From Gautieria morchelliformis (lineage: Eukaryota; Basidiomycota; Agaricomycetes; Gomphales; Gomphaceae), in the NCBI GenBank assembly GCA_015179125.1, contig WHVA01000009.1:372001-436000 (forward strand): 64,000 nucleotides of DNA, written 5' to 3'. This document shows positions 25,863 through 38,374 of the stretch, piece by piece; the first letter of the stretch is position 1, and every line of letters begins with the position of its first letter. The notes under the pieces were generated by a model. It saw only the letters and a list, made by a program, of their open reading frames with translations, was not told the DNA's origin and ran no database searches. The position numbers were made by a program, and so were the translations under genes.

Positions 25863-26029
25863 TGTTGCGCGCAGGACTGAGTTCGAAGGGAAAAGTGATA
25901 GGATTACTATCTGCTCAGTGAGTATCTAACAGTACGTACCTGAGTTCGAAGGGAAAAGTGATAGGGTTTCCCTTCGAACTCAGACTACTATATTGGTCGA
26001 CTGCGTCACGTGACCTCGCACGAGCAACA
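25863..26029 (-). repeat. Copia1 3' LTR
   Basis: It starts TGTTG and ends CAACA on the plus strand. It contains two direct copies of GAGTTCGAAGGGAAAAGTGA, the second followed by its inverse TTTCCCTTCGAACTC, which could form a hairpin. Confidence 0.93.
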
Positions 26030-26049
26030 CACCCCTGACGCGGTCAACC

Positions 26050-27012
26050 TCAGAAGAGTCCCATGGCTCGTCTATGCCGTTCCACTGACTCGCGAGGCAG
26101 CGCTTTGGTCAGCAGATCCGCTGGCATATTATTCGTGGGTATGTAGCCGATCTGAATGACTTTATGAGCGACTTTCTCTCGCAGCCAGAAGTACCGGATA
26201 TCCAGGTGTTTCATGCGTCCATGATGTTCGGGATTTTTGGCAACAGAGAGAGCAGACTGGTTGTCAATGAATAGGTGAGACGGTCCTTCGACTTTTGCGT
26301 TAAGCTCATCTAATAGGCTCCGTAACCAGACGATCTCGGTTCCTGCCAGGACCGATGCAACGAATTCAGCCGGAGGTCGACCGACCGTTGTCCGGGTTTC
26401 CTCCATGGTCAGCGTCAGTCCATGTTTGGAATGACCTGGCTGATAGGTCGGGCGCGTACGTGAGTGCTAGGTCGATTGTCCCTTGTAGGTAGCGCAAGAG
26501 ATGTTTTACTGCCGTCCAGTGCGTCGGGCCTGGGTTTGAGTTAAATCGTGCGAGGCGTCCGACAGCGTAAGCGATATCCGGGCGAGTTGCGATAGCTAAG
26601 TAATTCAGCGCTCCAACCGCGTTTAGGTAGGGCACATGCTTCATTTCCTCCATCTCTTCCGGTGTTGATGGTCCCATGGCAGAGCTCAAATTCGGACCTG
26701 GGGCCATAGGTGTGAATACGGGTCGGCAATCCGACATCTGGAACCGATCAAGGAGTTCTTGAATATACTGCTTTTGTGAGAGCCTTAGTGTTTTCTGTGC
26801 GTGATCATACTCCACTTCTACGCCTAGTAGCGATGTTGTCGGGCCCAGATCCTTCAATTTGAAGATTTTGCTTAGTTTGCTTTTGACCTGGTCCAGTTCC
26901 GGCTTCGAGTCCGATACTAGGGTTAAATCATCGACGAAAACGGGTATGATGACCTTGGTGGTATCGCTCATCCAGATATAGACGCTTGGCGCAGATTGGA
27001 GCCGCTTGAATC
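26050..27012 (-). pseudogene. Copia1 RT C-terminal part and RNase H
   Basis: On the minus strand this resumes after the Gypsy1 insertion with IIPVFVDDLTLVSDSK (the VDD catalytic site of copia RT), then LGVEVEYD and YLNAVGALNYLAIATRPDIA. The RNase H start, WTDADHGGNPDNGRSTSG, is joined to AEFVASVLAGTEIVWLR with a frame change, so roughly 30 codons of RNase H are deleted. The end has IDNQSALSVAKNPEHHGRMK and MPADLLTKALP. TGA and frame defects elsewhere in the element confirm a dead copy. Confidence 0.9.
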
Positions 27013-28460
27013 TGTGTGGGAACCGTTGCTAATGGAAAGCCTCATGAAAAAAGGATTAAAATCGCTTTAAAACCCTGTTTTCCCAGCTGATAGTAGCTAA
27101 TATACGTGGCTATTGTTGGGAGAACTCTGTTCAAATATTCCTTGAATTTTCTCTTATTTTTTCATTTAACTTGGCTTCCCTGGCTCAAAAACTCCTTATT
27201 CTGTCAGGCAGAGTTATGAACCCACGCACGTCCACAACTCTGCCACAGCCACTCAGTTTCAAACTCTGACTGGAGCTTCCCACGAACTGTAAACTCGGAG
27301 TTGCAGGCACTCAAGCACCTACAACTCCGGTACCTTGGCTCACTCAAACTCAGCCACTGAGACTGAATGTGTCCTCTACTGCTTACACAAGCCTGTGCAA
27401 TTCAAACCCAGCTGGCACATGACTTGCATCATAGCAACCATGGCTGTGCAAGGCTGCGTACAAAGTCACACAAAGATGTACAAAGCCAAAACTAGGGTGC
27501 AGGTTTGATAAAGCCTATTGGATGAATGGATCCTCCAAACGCAACGCTACGACACCAAATAGGCCCCTTGATGTCATAGCGGCTGTGTAGGGCTGTGCAG
27601 GGCAGTGCAAGGCTGTGAAAGGCTGTGAAAGGCTGTGCAAACCAGGGAAGGTGATTGGCTATCTATTTCCAATTTCTTTGCACAAACACGCCACAATAGT
27701 TACGAGGGTGTGTTTCAGCAGTGCAAATATTTACTTATGACATCACTCACCTAATAGATAGAAGAACCCCATTTTACGTAATCCTGTGTATTTTACAATA
27801 TAAAATGAGGCCATTCTGACCTCCTTGATCATTCTAGCAATCTACCCATCTTCTATCCTACACGTGACCTCGTGTGACTTGCATCTTACTAAGCTGCTAA
27901 TCCCAGCTAGGGTTATTCACTTACTTTAGTGTCTAATTCCTTGTTAAGTAGTTACTTTACTGCTTAGCCACTTGGACTAATCCTCCGGGTGTAATTCTAC
28001 AGAGTGAGTCTGTCAATTGAAAGTCTTGCCATTCGCAGTCCAATACCCGAGATGATCTAGTCAGTCAATTTTCCTGATTAGAGACTTTCACAAGTCGCTT
28101 TGTTCACAAAACTCGTCCCTCGTTTTATTGCTGTGCGCTGGTAGATTATCAGGGCAGTCCATTTATAAACTTGCCTGCTAAGTACATTCCTTTATATTTT
28201 GGAATACGCTTGGACCCCGATAGTGTCCTTGAACCTACATTCTTTTAGTTTATTGTTCAGTGCTGCTAAGAAATGTATTGCCTTCCATCCGTATTAACTT
28301 GGACTAGTTTTTATGCGGATTGCAACCAAGGTACAAATATTAAATTATTTCCGGAGTTGTGCTGCAGCATTGTTTAATATTCTTTGAGTCTCGTAAACGA
28401 CACGTTCTGATAGATTGAAGTGTTAGCAATAACACCAAAGTCTTGAAGGGTTCCAAAACA
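27013..28460 (+). repeat. Gypsy1 5' LTR
   Basis: 1448 bp, TG...CA. It includes a short tandem tract of about 10-bp GGCTGTGNAG/A units near 27585-27645 whose copy arrangement differs in the other LTR. Other differences from the 3' LTR are mostly at CpG sites. Confidence 0.92.
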
Positions 28461-28461
28461 C

Positions 28462-28482
28462 TGGTGGACGTTCTGGGAATCG
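28462..28482 (+). other. Gypsy1 primer-binding site
   Basis: TGGTGGACGTTCTGGGA starts one base after the LTR. TGG complements a tRNA 3' CCA end. The tRNA was not identified. Confidence 0.55.
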
Positions 28483-28551
28483 CTTAGCAGCGTTTCAAGT
28501 GTAGAATTTACTACCATTGCTGAGGTCTCCAAACCCGCAATAACACAGTCC

Positions 28552-31387
28552 GTGCTTAACCCCGTGTCCCGCTCTTTAGAAGCTTCCTCTAGGAAACTTT
28601 CAATAGACGGAACTTATCCTTACTCTACGCTTACCTCTCCTCCTTCACCTTTACATTATCTCAACCCTTTCTCAACACCGAACCAATCCGCACCTCGTTT
28701 CAGATTGTTTCGTCCTCGTGACAAACTCGCTTCTTTCAGAAACTCGGGTATGTCTTCATCTACTATTCATCATCATCGTGACTCTGTCACACCCACTAAC
28801 AATCCATTGGAGGATACTCCTCAGGAGGCTGAAGCCAGCATTCTCGAGACTTCGTTTGCTCGTGAATCTGATGCATCTCAGTCACCTGTTCAATGGGGAT
28901 TTGCATACCCATTACAGGAGTCCCTTAAGGATGTCTGTATAGTGCCTTCTGAGCCTTTCAGGTCTTTCAAGGCTGCGGGTAGAAGGAGAGAGATAAGGTC
29001 TGATCGTAACCTTTCTATCAGAAGAGACCACTTACTGTCTTTAGCCGAGATTGCAATAGACCGCTCTAAGGTGCCCGCACCTAGAGTTCTATCTTGTGCA
29101 GCAGAAGGGGCTTTCAGATACGAAATGGCTATGCTGGACTCAGTTCTACTTGGCCATCCTGGTCGTATCTCTGGTCAGAGTGCTATAGGATATTACGTTG
29201 AACCGTTTAAGTATAAAACCATGTATGATCACTTAACCTGTCTTGCTGAAGACCGGCAAGGTGTCTTGCAGGACTTAAACCTTCAATCTATGCCTATCCC
29301 TTCTCTACTTAAGGAATGGCCTTCAGACTCCCTGTGGAAATAATCTTTGTCGCTTTGCGCGAAGATGTTGAAAATTTCTTAGCCTTCTATTGGGATGCAG
29401 TGGCAAAATCCAAAGGAACCTGGAAACCATCAAGGGAAGACTTTGCTTCCCCGTCGTTACCAGATCTTGAGGAAATGTCTGCCAACCCTGAAATATTTCA
29501 CATGCGCTACACTGCTGCGTATAACGCTTTGAAGAGAAAGTTGGCAGCAGATAAACGCTTCAACGAAGCAACAGTTAAGACTGTTCAGGAGACTCCTGCT
29601 TTCGAGCATGATACTCCCCCTCACATGTCTAGGCCTCTAAGGGTAGCTTGTGAGCCAGTCTTTCCTCAGAAAGATGTCCCTATTACCTCTCAAGGTGACA
29701 CTGAACATAGTCTCCCCATAGACCATGATCAGGTTAGAAGAAGACAGTCAACTGCCTACACGCGTAGGCCTAGACCATCTTTGACTATTCATTCACCTTA
29801 TAATCAGAACCCAACCAAGCTTACTGGGTCGGATGGCTTGGAAGAGTTGTTCCAAACTCCTGCTGATCTTCAGCATCCCTGAGACTTCTGCAGCCCCTGA
29901 TAGGACTTATGGAGTTTCTGGAGGCGCACCACCTCCTGGAGACGAGCCTTCAGATGATGAAGAGTCTTCGGATCCACCTCCCACTCCTTCTCGTTACCCA
30001 TCTAAACTTCCTTCATTCCCTTCGGGAGGAAGAAGTGACCCACCTGGCAGACCTAGTGATTCAGGTCCTCCTGACGGCGATGATGGCGGCAGAGGAAACG
30101 GCCCTAATCTGGACCGGGGGGATAGCAATAAAGGTGGTAAACCTAGTGTTGATGCCTTACCTAGCCAAAGTAAGATGGAGGCGTATTTTGATAACAATAA
30201 AGGTGGTAAACCTAGTGTTGATGCCTTACCTAGCCAAAGTAAGCTGGAGGCGTATTTTGATAACAAACTACGTCCTGATGTGGTCCCCGAATGGGATGGC
30301 AACCCTGACACATTAGCACAGTGGATTTTGAAAGTGAATCACCTTTCTCAAAACTCTGCTACAGTCTTCAGACAGCTGGGACGTATTGTCCCTCTGAGAC
30401 TTCGCAAGGGTGCAGAACATTGGTTCTTTTCCTTGCCTCTGTCACATCGTCAAGAAGCCACCACAGACTGGAAATCAATCAGAGACGTAATCGGAGCCTA
30501 TTACATGAACCAAGAATGGTTAGACAGACAGAAAGCAAGAGCTACTCCTGCTACTTTCTGAGAAGCTAGTCATTCTAATGAGACTCCTAGTGAGTATTAC
30601 ATTAGAAAGGCAGAGCTGCTGAGGCTTGTCAGTAAGCTGACTGACTCAGAACTCATTATGGAAATCATGAACGGGGCACCCTCCTATTGGCATACGGTCA
30701 TAGGTGTGCAGATGCTGTTGAATTCCAGTCTGCCATTAAATACCATGAGGAATCCTTGTCTCATCCACCTTTCACCTCAGGTGATCATATGGAAAGACGC
30801 ATTAGAAGTTTGGAGAATGCTTTACAATCCAAACCCCGATTTGACTCTAGAAATTCTTTGGACAGAACGTTCCGAGATGCTAGATCTCATTTGGTGGGAT
30901 GGTCATCTAAGCTGAGCCCTCCTAAGTATCCTAAGGATGATTCTAATGTGTCCACGAGATCCACTCCTGAATCAAAGGGAGCTAGGCCATGCAAGCATTG
31001 TGGAAGTAGTAAGCATTGGGACAATGAGTGTAAACATGCAAAGTCTACAGCTCATTCCCATCTTACTCAATCCTCTATTGAGGAGGACAAGGCTGACATG
31101 GCCTATGAGGATTTGTACCTCGATTCCATCCATGAGTTGGAACATGAATTCGACCCTGACCTTGCCCATGCAAACTCTGTTAACTCGGAAGCTGCAGCGG
31201 AATCGGAAGAACCTCAATCATATTTTCACGAAACCCCTCAGACTCCAGAAGCTCACTGTCAACTTGCTAAGCAAGTGAGCCCATCAGAGGATGCATCTAC
31301 TCTGGGGGATCCTATGATTCTAAAGAGTCTAACACTACGACTCGCTGAGAAAGAAGAAGATTACAGAAAGACACCAAACACGTGCTA
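28552..31387 (+). pseudogene. Gypsy1 gag, broken
   Basis: The gag region is readable through several frames. It has a Ser/Pro-rich N-terminus, then HLLSLAEIAIDRSKVPAPR. A frame change near 29330 leads to IIFVALREDVENFLAFYWD, and another near 29880 to an acidic Pro-rich linker. A capsid-like part follows (WDGNPDTLAQWILKVNHL, LRLRKGAEHWF), with a TGA at 30559-30561, a further frame change near 30690, and a CCHC zinc knuckle (CKHCGSSKHWDNEC) near 31000. A 69-bp unit encoding KGGKPSVDALPSQSK occurs twice (about 30124-30261). The first ATG of the opening frame is at 28750; the true start is uncertain. Confidence 0.85.
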
Positions 31388-34300
31388 GCATATCTGCGGA
31401 ACCTCAATCTAAAAAGTTGGGCCCCAAACTCTCTGATTAAACTCAGGAGGTTTATGTCCAGACCTGCAGGTTGTGCTTTCCTCGGATCCTCTGCTTCAAC
31501 AGCTAATGTTTGGTTGGGTGAATATGGAAAGAATCAACAAGCCCTAGTTGCTGATTCTGGTTCAGACATTACCCTTATCTCTCAAAAAGCTCTTAGCTCT
31601 ATGGAGAATCCTCCCAAAATCAAGACAGGTCAGAAGGTTAACCTAATTCAAGTTACTGGCACTTCAAAAATTTCGGGATATGTTACCATTCCCATATTTT
31701 TCAACTTGGATGCTGGTCCTGTTCAGCTTGAAGTGGAAGCTTATGTTGTTAAGGGCATGACCACTCCAGTTATCCTTGGAAATGATTTCGCTGATCAATA
31801 CTCGATTTCTCTGATCCGTGAAGGTTCCAACAGCTATCTCTTGTTCGGGGATACGGGTCGTAAAACCAAAATCAAGAATTCAGTCAGCACTCCTTTACAA
31901 GATGAAGCAGGACATTCCTTCAAAATTAGGACCTTGCCAAACTTAACTTGTCTCACTGCGAAGTTCAAGGCTCACAGGCGTCTTAAAAAATCTAGGAAAA
32001 GGCAAAGAGCTCTCATAGCCGACTCAAGCATAAGAGCCCTGTATCCAATCACTATTCCTCCTGAATCAGCATCTCTCATACCTGTCTCCATATACTTCCC
32101 TGGTAATGGTAACGAAGTCTTTGTCGAAAAGATACTTCACTCCAACCGAGGTCCAGAAGATTTTTATGGAATTACAGATGCTATTGTATCTCGTAATAAC
32201 CCACGGTTGCACGTGTGTAACTTTTCTTCTCAACCGGTTACCATTCATCAAGGACAACTCTTAGGCCATGCTACAAATCCTACTAGTTGGCTTGATAAGG
32301 TTGCAAATATGGATCCAGAGCAGTTAGAGTCTTGCTTGTCACATGCTAGACTCATATGGGCCCTAGCTCAATATAACTCTGAGCCAGGTGACCCCTCAGC
32401 AAGCACTGCTTCGGAATCTGCAGGTGAAGTGGTTCAGGGAGGCCCTAAAACACAAGAAGCACCTATGGAAGACGTTCCGGAACAGTGACTGTTAGATGAA
32501 ATTGACTTCTCTCCAGAACTCGATCAGTCTGATAGGAAGGCACTCCAGGATGTCATTCTCTCCCACAAAGGTGCATTCGGTCTAGACGGCAGGCTTGGAC
32601 ACTATAATGCGAAGGTCGAAATTACCTTACGTCCCAATACTAAGGAAATTTCTCTCCCTCCGTATAATGCCTCTCCCGCTAAGAGAGAACTCATTGACAA
32701 GCAGATGGATGCATGGATTAACCTCGGAGTTATCAAACCATCCAAAAGCCCTTGGGGTTTTCCAGCATTGATATCCTATCGTAATGGAAAACCTAGAATG
32801 TGCATCAACTACAGAAAACTTAACGAAGTAGTCGTGCCTGATGAGTTCCCTCTGCCTAGGCAAGATGCTATCTTACAGGCACTTACAGGATCCCGTTGGC
32901 TCTCAACCTTGGATGCATTGGCAGGCTTTACGCAACTGCAAATGGCTGACAATGCCAAGGAGAAAACTGCGTTCCGGACTCACCGAGGATTGTACCACTT
33001 CAGGCGTCTGCCTTTTGGGTATAGAAACGGGCCAGCAGTTTTCCAAAGAGTCATGCAGGGTGTCCTAGCACCTTTTCTCTGGATCTTTGCACTGGTGTAC
33101 ATTGATGACATCGTCATTTATTCCAAAACCTTCAAAGAACACTTAACTCACCTTGATAAGGTTTTTGGTGCCATTGAAAGGTCCGGAATCACGCTGTCAC
33201 CAGCTAAGTGCCATCTTGCTTACCAGTCGCTTATGCTGTTAGGACAGAAGGTATCACGGCTGGGTTTATCCACTCACAAGGAAAAGGTTGATGCTATCCT
33301 AGAACTGGCTGAACCTAAGAATGTTCATGAGTTGCAAACATTCCTTGGAATGATGGTTTACTTTTCCTCATACATTCCATTTTATGCCTGGATGGTGGCC
33401 CCTCTATTTGAACTTTTAAAGAAAGGTTCCACCTGGAACTGGGGTAACACACAACAAGAAGCCTTTGAGTTGGCTAAAACAGCTTTAGTCAGTGCACCTG
33501 TCAGAGCTTATGCCATCCCAGAACTCGGTTACAGAGTGTACTCCGATGCCTGTGATGTTGGCATAGCTGCTATACTTCAGCAGGTCCAACCAATCAAAAT
33601 CAGAGACCTTAAAGGTACCAAGGCATATGATAAGCTCAAGGCTGCTTTTGACAATGGACAACCTGTTCCGCAACTGGTCATCTCAGTATCTAAGGATGAG
33701 CCACTTCCTGCCCCCGGTATCTGGGACAAGGACTTTGAAAACACTACCGTTTCCGTGGAAAGAGTAATTGCATACTGGTCCAGAACTCTGAAGCCAGCAG
33801 AACATAACTATTCTCCCACCGAAAGGGAAGCCCTAGCATTATGTGATGGTCTCATCAAATTTCAACCCTATATTGAAGGGGAAAAAGTGATAGCCATTAC
33901 TGATCATGCTGCCCTCATTTGGAGTCGTACCTTCCAGAACGTCAATCAGAGACTATTGACCTGGGGCACAGTTTTTGCAGCCTACCCAGACTTAAAAATT
34001 GTGCACAGAGCTGGACGTGTGCATTCTAATGTGGATCCAATTTCTCAACTCAGAAGGAATGTCCCTTTTCAAGATGGACCTTCTTCTGACGATTCCATTC
34101 CTACTATCCTGGATTCCGAGCAGGATTCTCTTTCCGAATTCTATTCAGAGATCTCTCCTGAATTCGAAGCCAAAACTTTACGTCTAATGGCTGACTTTGA
34201 AGAAGAGAGCTCGAGAACCCTGCCCGAAACATATTCTACTGCAGTACAAGCTCACACCAACTTGGCAGACTCAATCACTCTCCCGTTCACAGTTGCCAAA

Positions 34301-36046
34301 AGCTTCAATCTGGTTACGAGCTTATCTCAGGAAGAAATCCAAAAAATCGTAGACGGTTATACCTCAGACCCTTACTTCAGTAAAGTACTGTCAGAATTAA
34401 GGAACGAGTCAAATTGGAGCAATCCAAAACAACCCTTGTTCTTTGAAAGTGAGACTGGCTTACTTTACTTGGAAGATTGGAATGGGAATAACAGGTTATG
34501 CATTCCCAGGAGTGAGCAAGCAAGGCTTCTTAGTGAAATCCACGACGAAATCACTGAAGGAGCTCATGCCGGATATCACAGGACTTACAACAAATTATCC
34601 TCCACTTACTACTGGCCCAGGATGAGTAGGGATGTCAAGAGATTTGTAGTAAGCTGTGACATCTGCCAAAAGGCCAAACCTCGAAGGCATGCACCAATTG
34701 GTCTGCTGCAGCCTCTACCTATTCCTGAAAAACCATTTGAAGTTGTCACTATGGATTTCATCACTGAACTTCCTGAAAGCAATGGCTACGACTCCATCCT
34801 AGTCATTGTAGACAAACTCACGAAATATGCCACCTTCATCCCCACTCACAGCTCTGTGAATGAAGAAACTACTGCCAAGTTATTCTTTGAGCACATAGTG
34901 TCAAAGTATGGAATACCTAGGCAGATAGTCTCTGACAGAGACTCCAGATGGACAGGGACATTCTGGAAGGAAGTATGCAAATTAATGAACATGCGACGAG
35001 CACTTACAACCGCATACCATCCTCAAGCTGATGGCCAGACTGAGATTATGAATCAAGTACTGGAAACAGCCCTCCGCTCATATATTAATCCACTTTGGAA
35101 TGACTGGTTTACTCTACTACACCCTTTCAGTCTGTCATACAATACTACTCCCCACTCAGCTACCACATTCTCTCCCTCTTTCCTCCTCTTCAGATTTGCC
35201 CCTACTACCGTTGGTACACTCCTGCACCCAGAATCCAATCACGTAGCTAGGCCAATGACTGCAGATCGTGCCTACTCTCGAAATCACATGCAAGATGATC
35301 CGATGACAGATCCGGAGAGTTCCCTAAAAAGTCCGCGAGGCGAATTGAAGGCCTCGAATCTGGATATGACTAAGCACTCCTCGTCTGGAGATTCAATCGA
35401 TCCTCGCTCCATGGAAAATCTGGGCGCATCTGAATTTGTCGAGGAATTTCAAACCTACTGAGACCAAGCCAAGCTCGCATTGCAATTCACACAAGTCTCA
35501 CAACAAAGGACCTACAACAAGGGACGACTTGCAGATGAGTTCGAAGTGGGAAATAAGGTGCTCATCAATCCACATTCCCTTCGACTACTCAGGTCCGAAA
35601 TGGGACGAGGTAAAAAGCTACAAATGAAGTACGACGGCCCTTTCGAGGTTTCACAAAAACTAGGGCCCGTGACTTACCGGCTTCGCATGCCCGCGTCTTA
35701 CGGGATACACCCTGTTCTCAACATCGCGCACCTGGAAAGGTACTCCACATCTGACCCAGAATTCGGTAAGCGATCCTCTAAGCTTCTCAACAGAGCTGAC
35801 TTCGAGGCTATACCTGAATTCGAAGTAGAGGCTGTCCTACAGGAACGCTGGCGGAAATCCCGGAATGGCCAAAGAGTGCAGGAACTCCTCACTCGATTTG
35901 TGGGCTACGACGCATCGTACGACGAGTGGCTAACGCGTCGACAGCTCAAAAATGCCCCAGACATCCTGAGGACCTGGGACATGAGACAAAATCCTTGTGA
36001 CCAGGGTAAGGGCACCACTAGTGTCTCGGTGCACTTGCGATGCTAA
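31382..36046 (+). pseudogene. Gypsy1 pol (protease, RT, RNase H, integrase, chromodomain), broken by TGA codons
   Basis: An aspartic protease site, ALVADSGSDITLIS, lies near 31545. After a TGA (32486-32488) the same frame gives RT, with MCINYRKLNEVV, LDALAGFTQLQM and the catalytic ALVYIDDIVIYS (YIDD at 33098). RNase H has RVYSDACDVGIAA. The integrase zinc finger (HAGYHRTYNK ... CDICQKAK) is followed by a core with Asp in TMDFITELP, Asp in SDRDSRW and Glu in DGQTEIMNQ. After a second TGA (35459-35461) the frame continues to a chromodomain (FEVEAVLQERW, FVGYDASYDEWLTRRQL). These parts in this order define a chromovirus-type Gypsy. Apart from the two TGAs, the frame is long and well conserved. 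Confidence 0.93.
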
Positions 36047-36187
36047 ACACTCTCTCCCTATGCTGCCCCTTCCTTATAAAAAATTATCATTGAAAAATAT
36101 CCGTCCTCCTCACTTCGACTACTCTCCATTTTACCACAAAACCTTCGAAAAACTCTTCTCACCTCTGTTTCTCTCCACCTATCAACC

Positions 36188-37248
36188 ATGGCTACCTTTC
36201 CCGAAGTCTCTGTTCGTGATTTCTACACCCACTTCGACGGCAACCGTCTTGTTCAAGGTCCCGTAGCGACTCCACTTTATCCTTTCCAACACACTTCCAA
36301 CTTCGACTACTATCGTCCATGTAAATTCGACTTCTGCTTCTTAAACCCCCCGCACGAAGGAATGGCCGTCTTGCGCAATGACCTTGCAAGTGCGTGTTGG
36401 GAATCGCTGAAAATGAAAAACTGATACATTATGGCCGCTGCGCATGGATGGAAGGGCGATGAGGAGAATGAGCCTCTTCCTACTGCTATCCCAGCCAAAA
36501 AACTTGTCGAGATAGGCATGATACATCCCCCTTTCCCTCCAATTCCACAACTTGCTCACAATTTCTTACTTCTTCCGGAGACTCCTTCCACCATCCGTGC
36601 TCGCCTTGCCATGTGGCAGGACAATTCTCATCAACTCGCAGCCTGGATCGGGAAGGCTAAAATCCATTGCGCCCTTATCCCTAATTGTTCTTGGGAATGG
36701 CCACCTTCTCCAGTCGACTCACCTGTCTCCAGCTACGATCGATCAACGGAGCAGGATGATGGGGATTGGGAACCTAATTCCACCCCCGAGGACGTTGAGC
36801 TAGTAGAATCCGCCGAACCGTCTAGTAAGCTGACTACTACGCACACCCACACCATCCTCAAATGCTATTACGATTACAGCTCATGTCGCCAATGCCTTCC
36901 ACTCATCGACCGAGCAGGATGCTCTCAAAAGGTCCAGGGATACCTCTCCCTTTGACCACTGCCGTGACGGCTCTGACTCCAACAAAAAACAAGTTGTATT
37001 ATGGCTACCGACAGCCGCTCAACTTATCGAACAGCGGGAAGCTCTCGCTCGAGGGGAAGTTGAGTCATACCATGCCTCCTCTGCATCGTCTCTCCATCCT
37101 CACCCAGTCTATAACGCTCGCACCTCTCACACGACCCTTGCCACTGCACCGTCCGTTACGTGCGATCCTCGTACCAGTAGTGCCGGACCTTCAGGGGGCG
37201 GATTCGTGTTCAATTCGAAGGTGACCGAGTTCATTCGTTATAACTAGG
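36188..37248 (+). pseudogene. Gypsy1 extra 3' open region of unknown function
   Basis: Between pol and the 3' LTR an ATG at 36188 opens a frame (MATFPEVSVRDFYTHFDG) that crosses one TGA (36422-36424), continues as YIMAAAHGWKGDEE, and has RARLAMWQDNSHQLAAWIGK and CSWEWPPSPVDSP. A frame change near 36855 leads to HVANAFHSSTEQDALKRS, QVVLWLPTAAQLIEQREAL and FVFNSKVTEFIRYN before a TAG at 37246-37248. The total would be about 350 aa. It follows the same decay pattern as pol, so it was probably part of the element's coding capacity. I recognise no domain; env-like features (signal peptide, membrane segment) are not seen. Confidence 0.6.
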
Positions 37249-37260
37249 TGTAGGAATATT

Positions 37261-37275
37261 TGAAGGGGGGATAAC
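37261..37275 (+). other. Gypsy1 polypurine tract
   Basis: TGAAGGGGGGATAAC lies directly before the 3' LTR start TGTGTGGG. Confidence 0.7.
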
Positions 37276-37593
37276 TGTGTGGGAACCGTTGCTAATGGAA
37301 AGCCTCACGAAAAAAGGATTAAAATCGCTTTAAAACCCTGTTTTCCCAGCTGATAGTAGCTAATATACGTGGCTATTGTTGGGAGAACTCTGTTCAAATA
37401 TTCCTTGAATTTTCTCTTATTTTTTCGCCATTTAACTTGGCTTCCCTGGCTCAAAAACTCCTTATTCTGTCAGGCAGAGTTATGAACCCACACACGTCCA
37501 CAACTCTGCCACAGCCGCTCAGTTTCAAACTCCGACCGGAGCTTCCCACGAACCGTAAACTCGGAGTTGCAGGCACTCAAGCACCTACAACTC
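37276..37593 (+). repeat. Gypsy1 3' LTR, first part
   Basis: It matches 27013-27327. It ends with AACTC, the target duplication of the solo LTR that splits this LTR. Confidence 0.9.
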
Positions 37594-38022
37594 TGTTTTG
37601 GAACCCTTCAAGACTTTGGTGTTATTGCTAACACTTCAATCTATCAGAACGTGTCATTTACGAGACTCAAAGAATATTAAACAATGCTGCAGAACAACTT
37701 CCGAAATAATTTAATATTTGTACCTTGGTTGCAATCTGTGTAAAAACTAGTCCAAGTTAATACGGATGGAAGGCAATGCGTTTCTTAGCAGCACTGAACA
37801 ATAAACTAAAAGACTGTAGGTTCAAGGACACTATTGGGGTCCAAGCGTATTCCAAAATATAAAGGAATGTACTTAGCAGGCGAGTTTATAAATGGACTGC
37901 CCTGATAATCTACCAGCGCACAGCAATAAAACGAGAGGCAAAGAATAGAATCTAAAGCGGCTTTTACAAGTAACAGGAATTGACTTGTGAAAGATATTAA
38001 CCAGGAAAATCAACTGATCAAC

Positions 38023-38236
38023 TGTAAATAACCCGTGTATCTACATGTACATTAGTTATTACATAATCCCAGTGGGCCCCTTAGGGACCCACTGTATAGT
38101 TTATGCGTGGGAACCGGCTAGCGGCCCCCATCACATCTTACTCTTACCTGTCACTATGTAGCATTCAGAATACCACTCATTGGTCAAGTTCTGCAGTGCC
38201 CTTGTGATACAAGGTCCTAAGATCGACATCTTTACA
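38023..38236 (+). repeat. Gypsy3 5' LTR
   Basis: 214 bp, TG...CA, 98-99% identical to the 3' copy by eye. Confidence 0.92.
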
Positions 38237-38374
38237 CCTTTTTGAACTATCCTGCGGTTGATCGCCACGCAACCAACCGATAGTGGATTCGAAGCAATCT
38301 TGAAAAAGATCGCTGCGTCGACGACTAAACATCGTTGAGACTCTCCAGTAGACCCTCTACTGTCGGCTGCGAGC

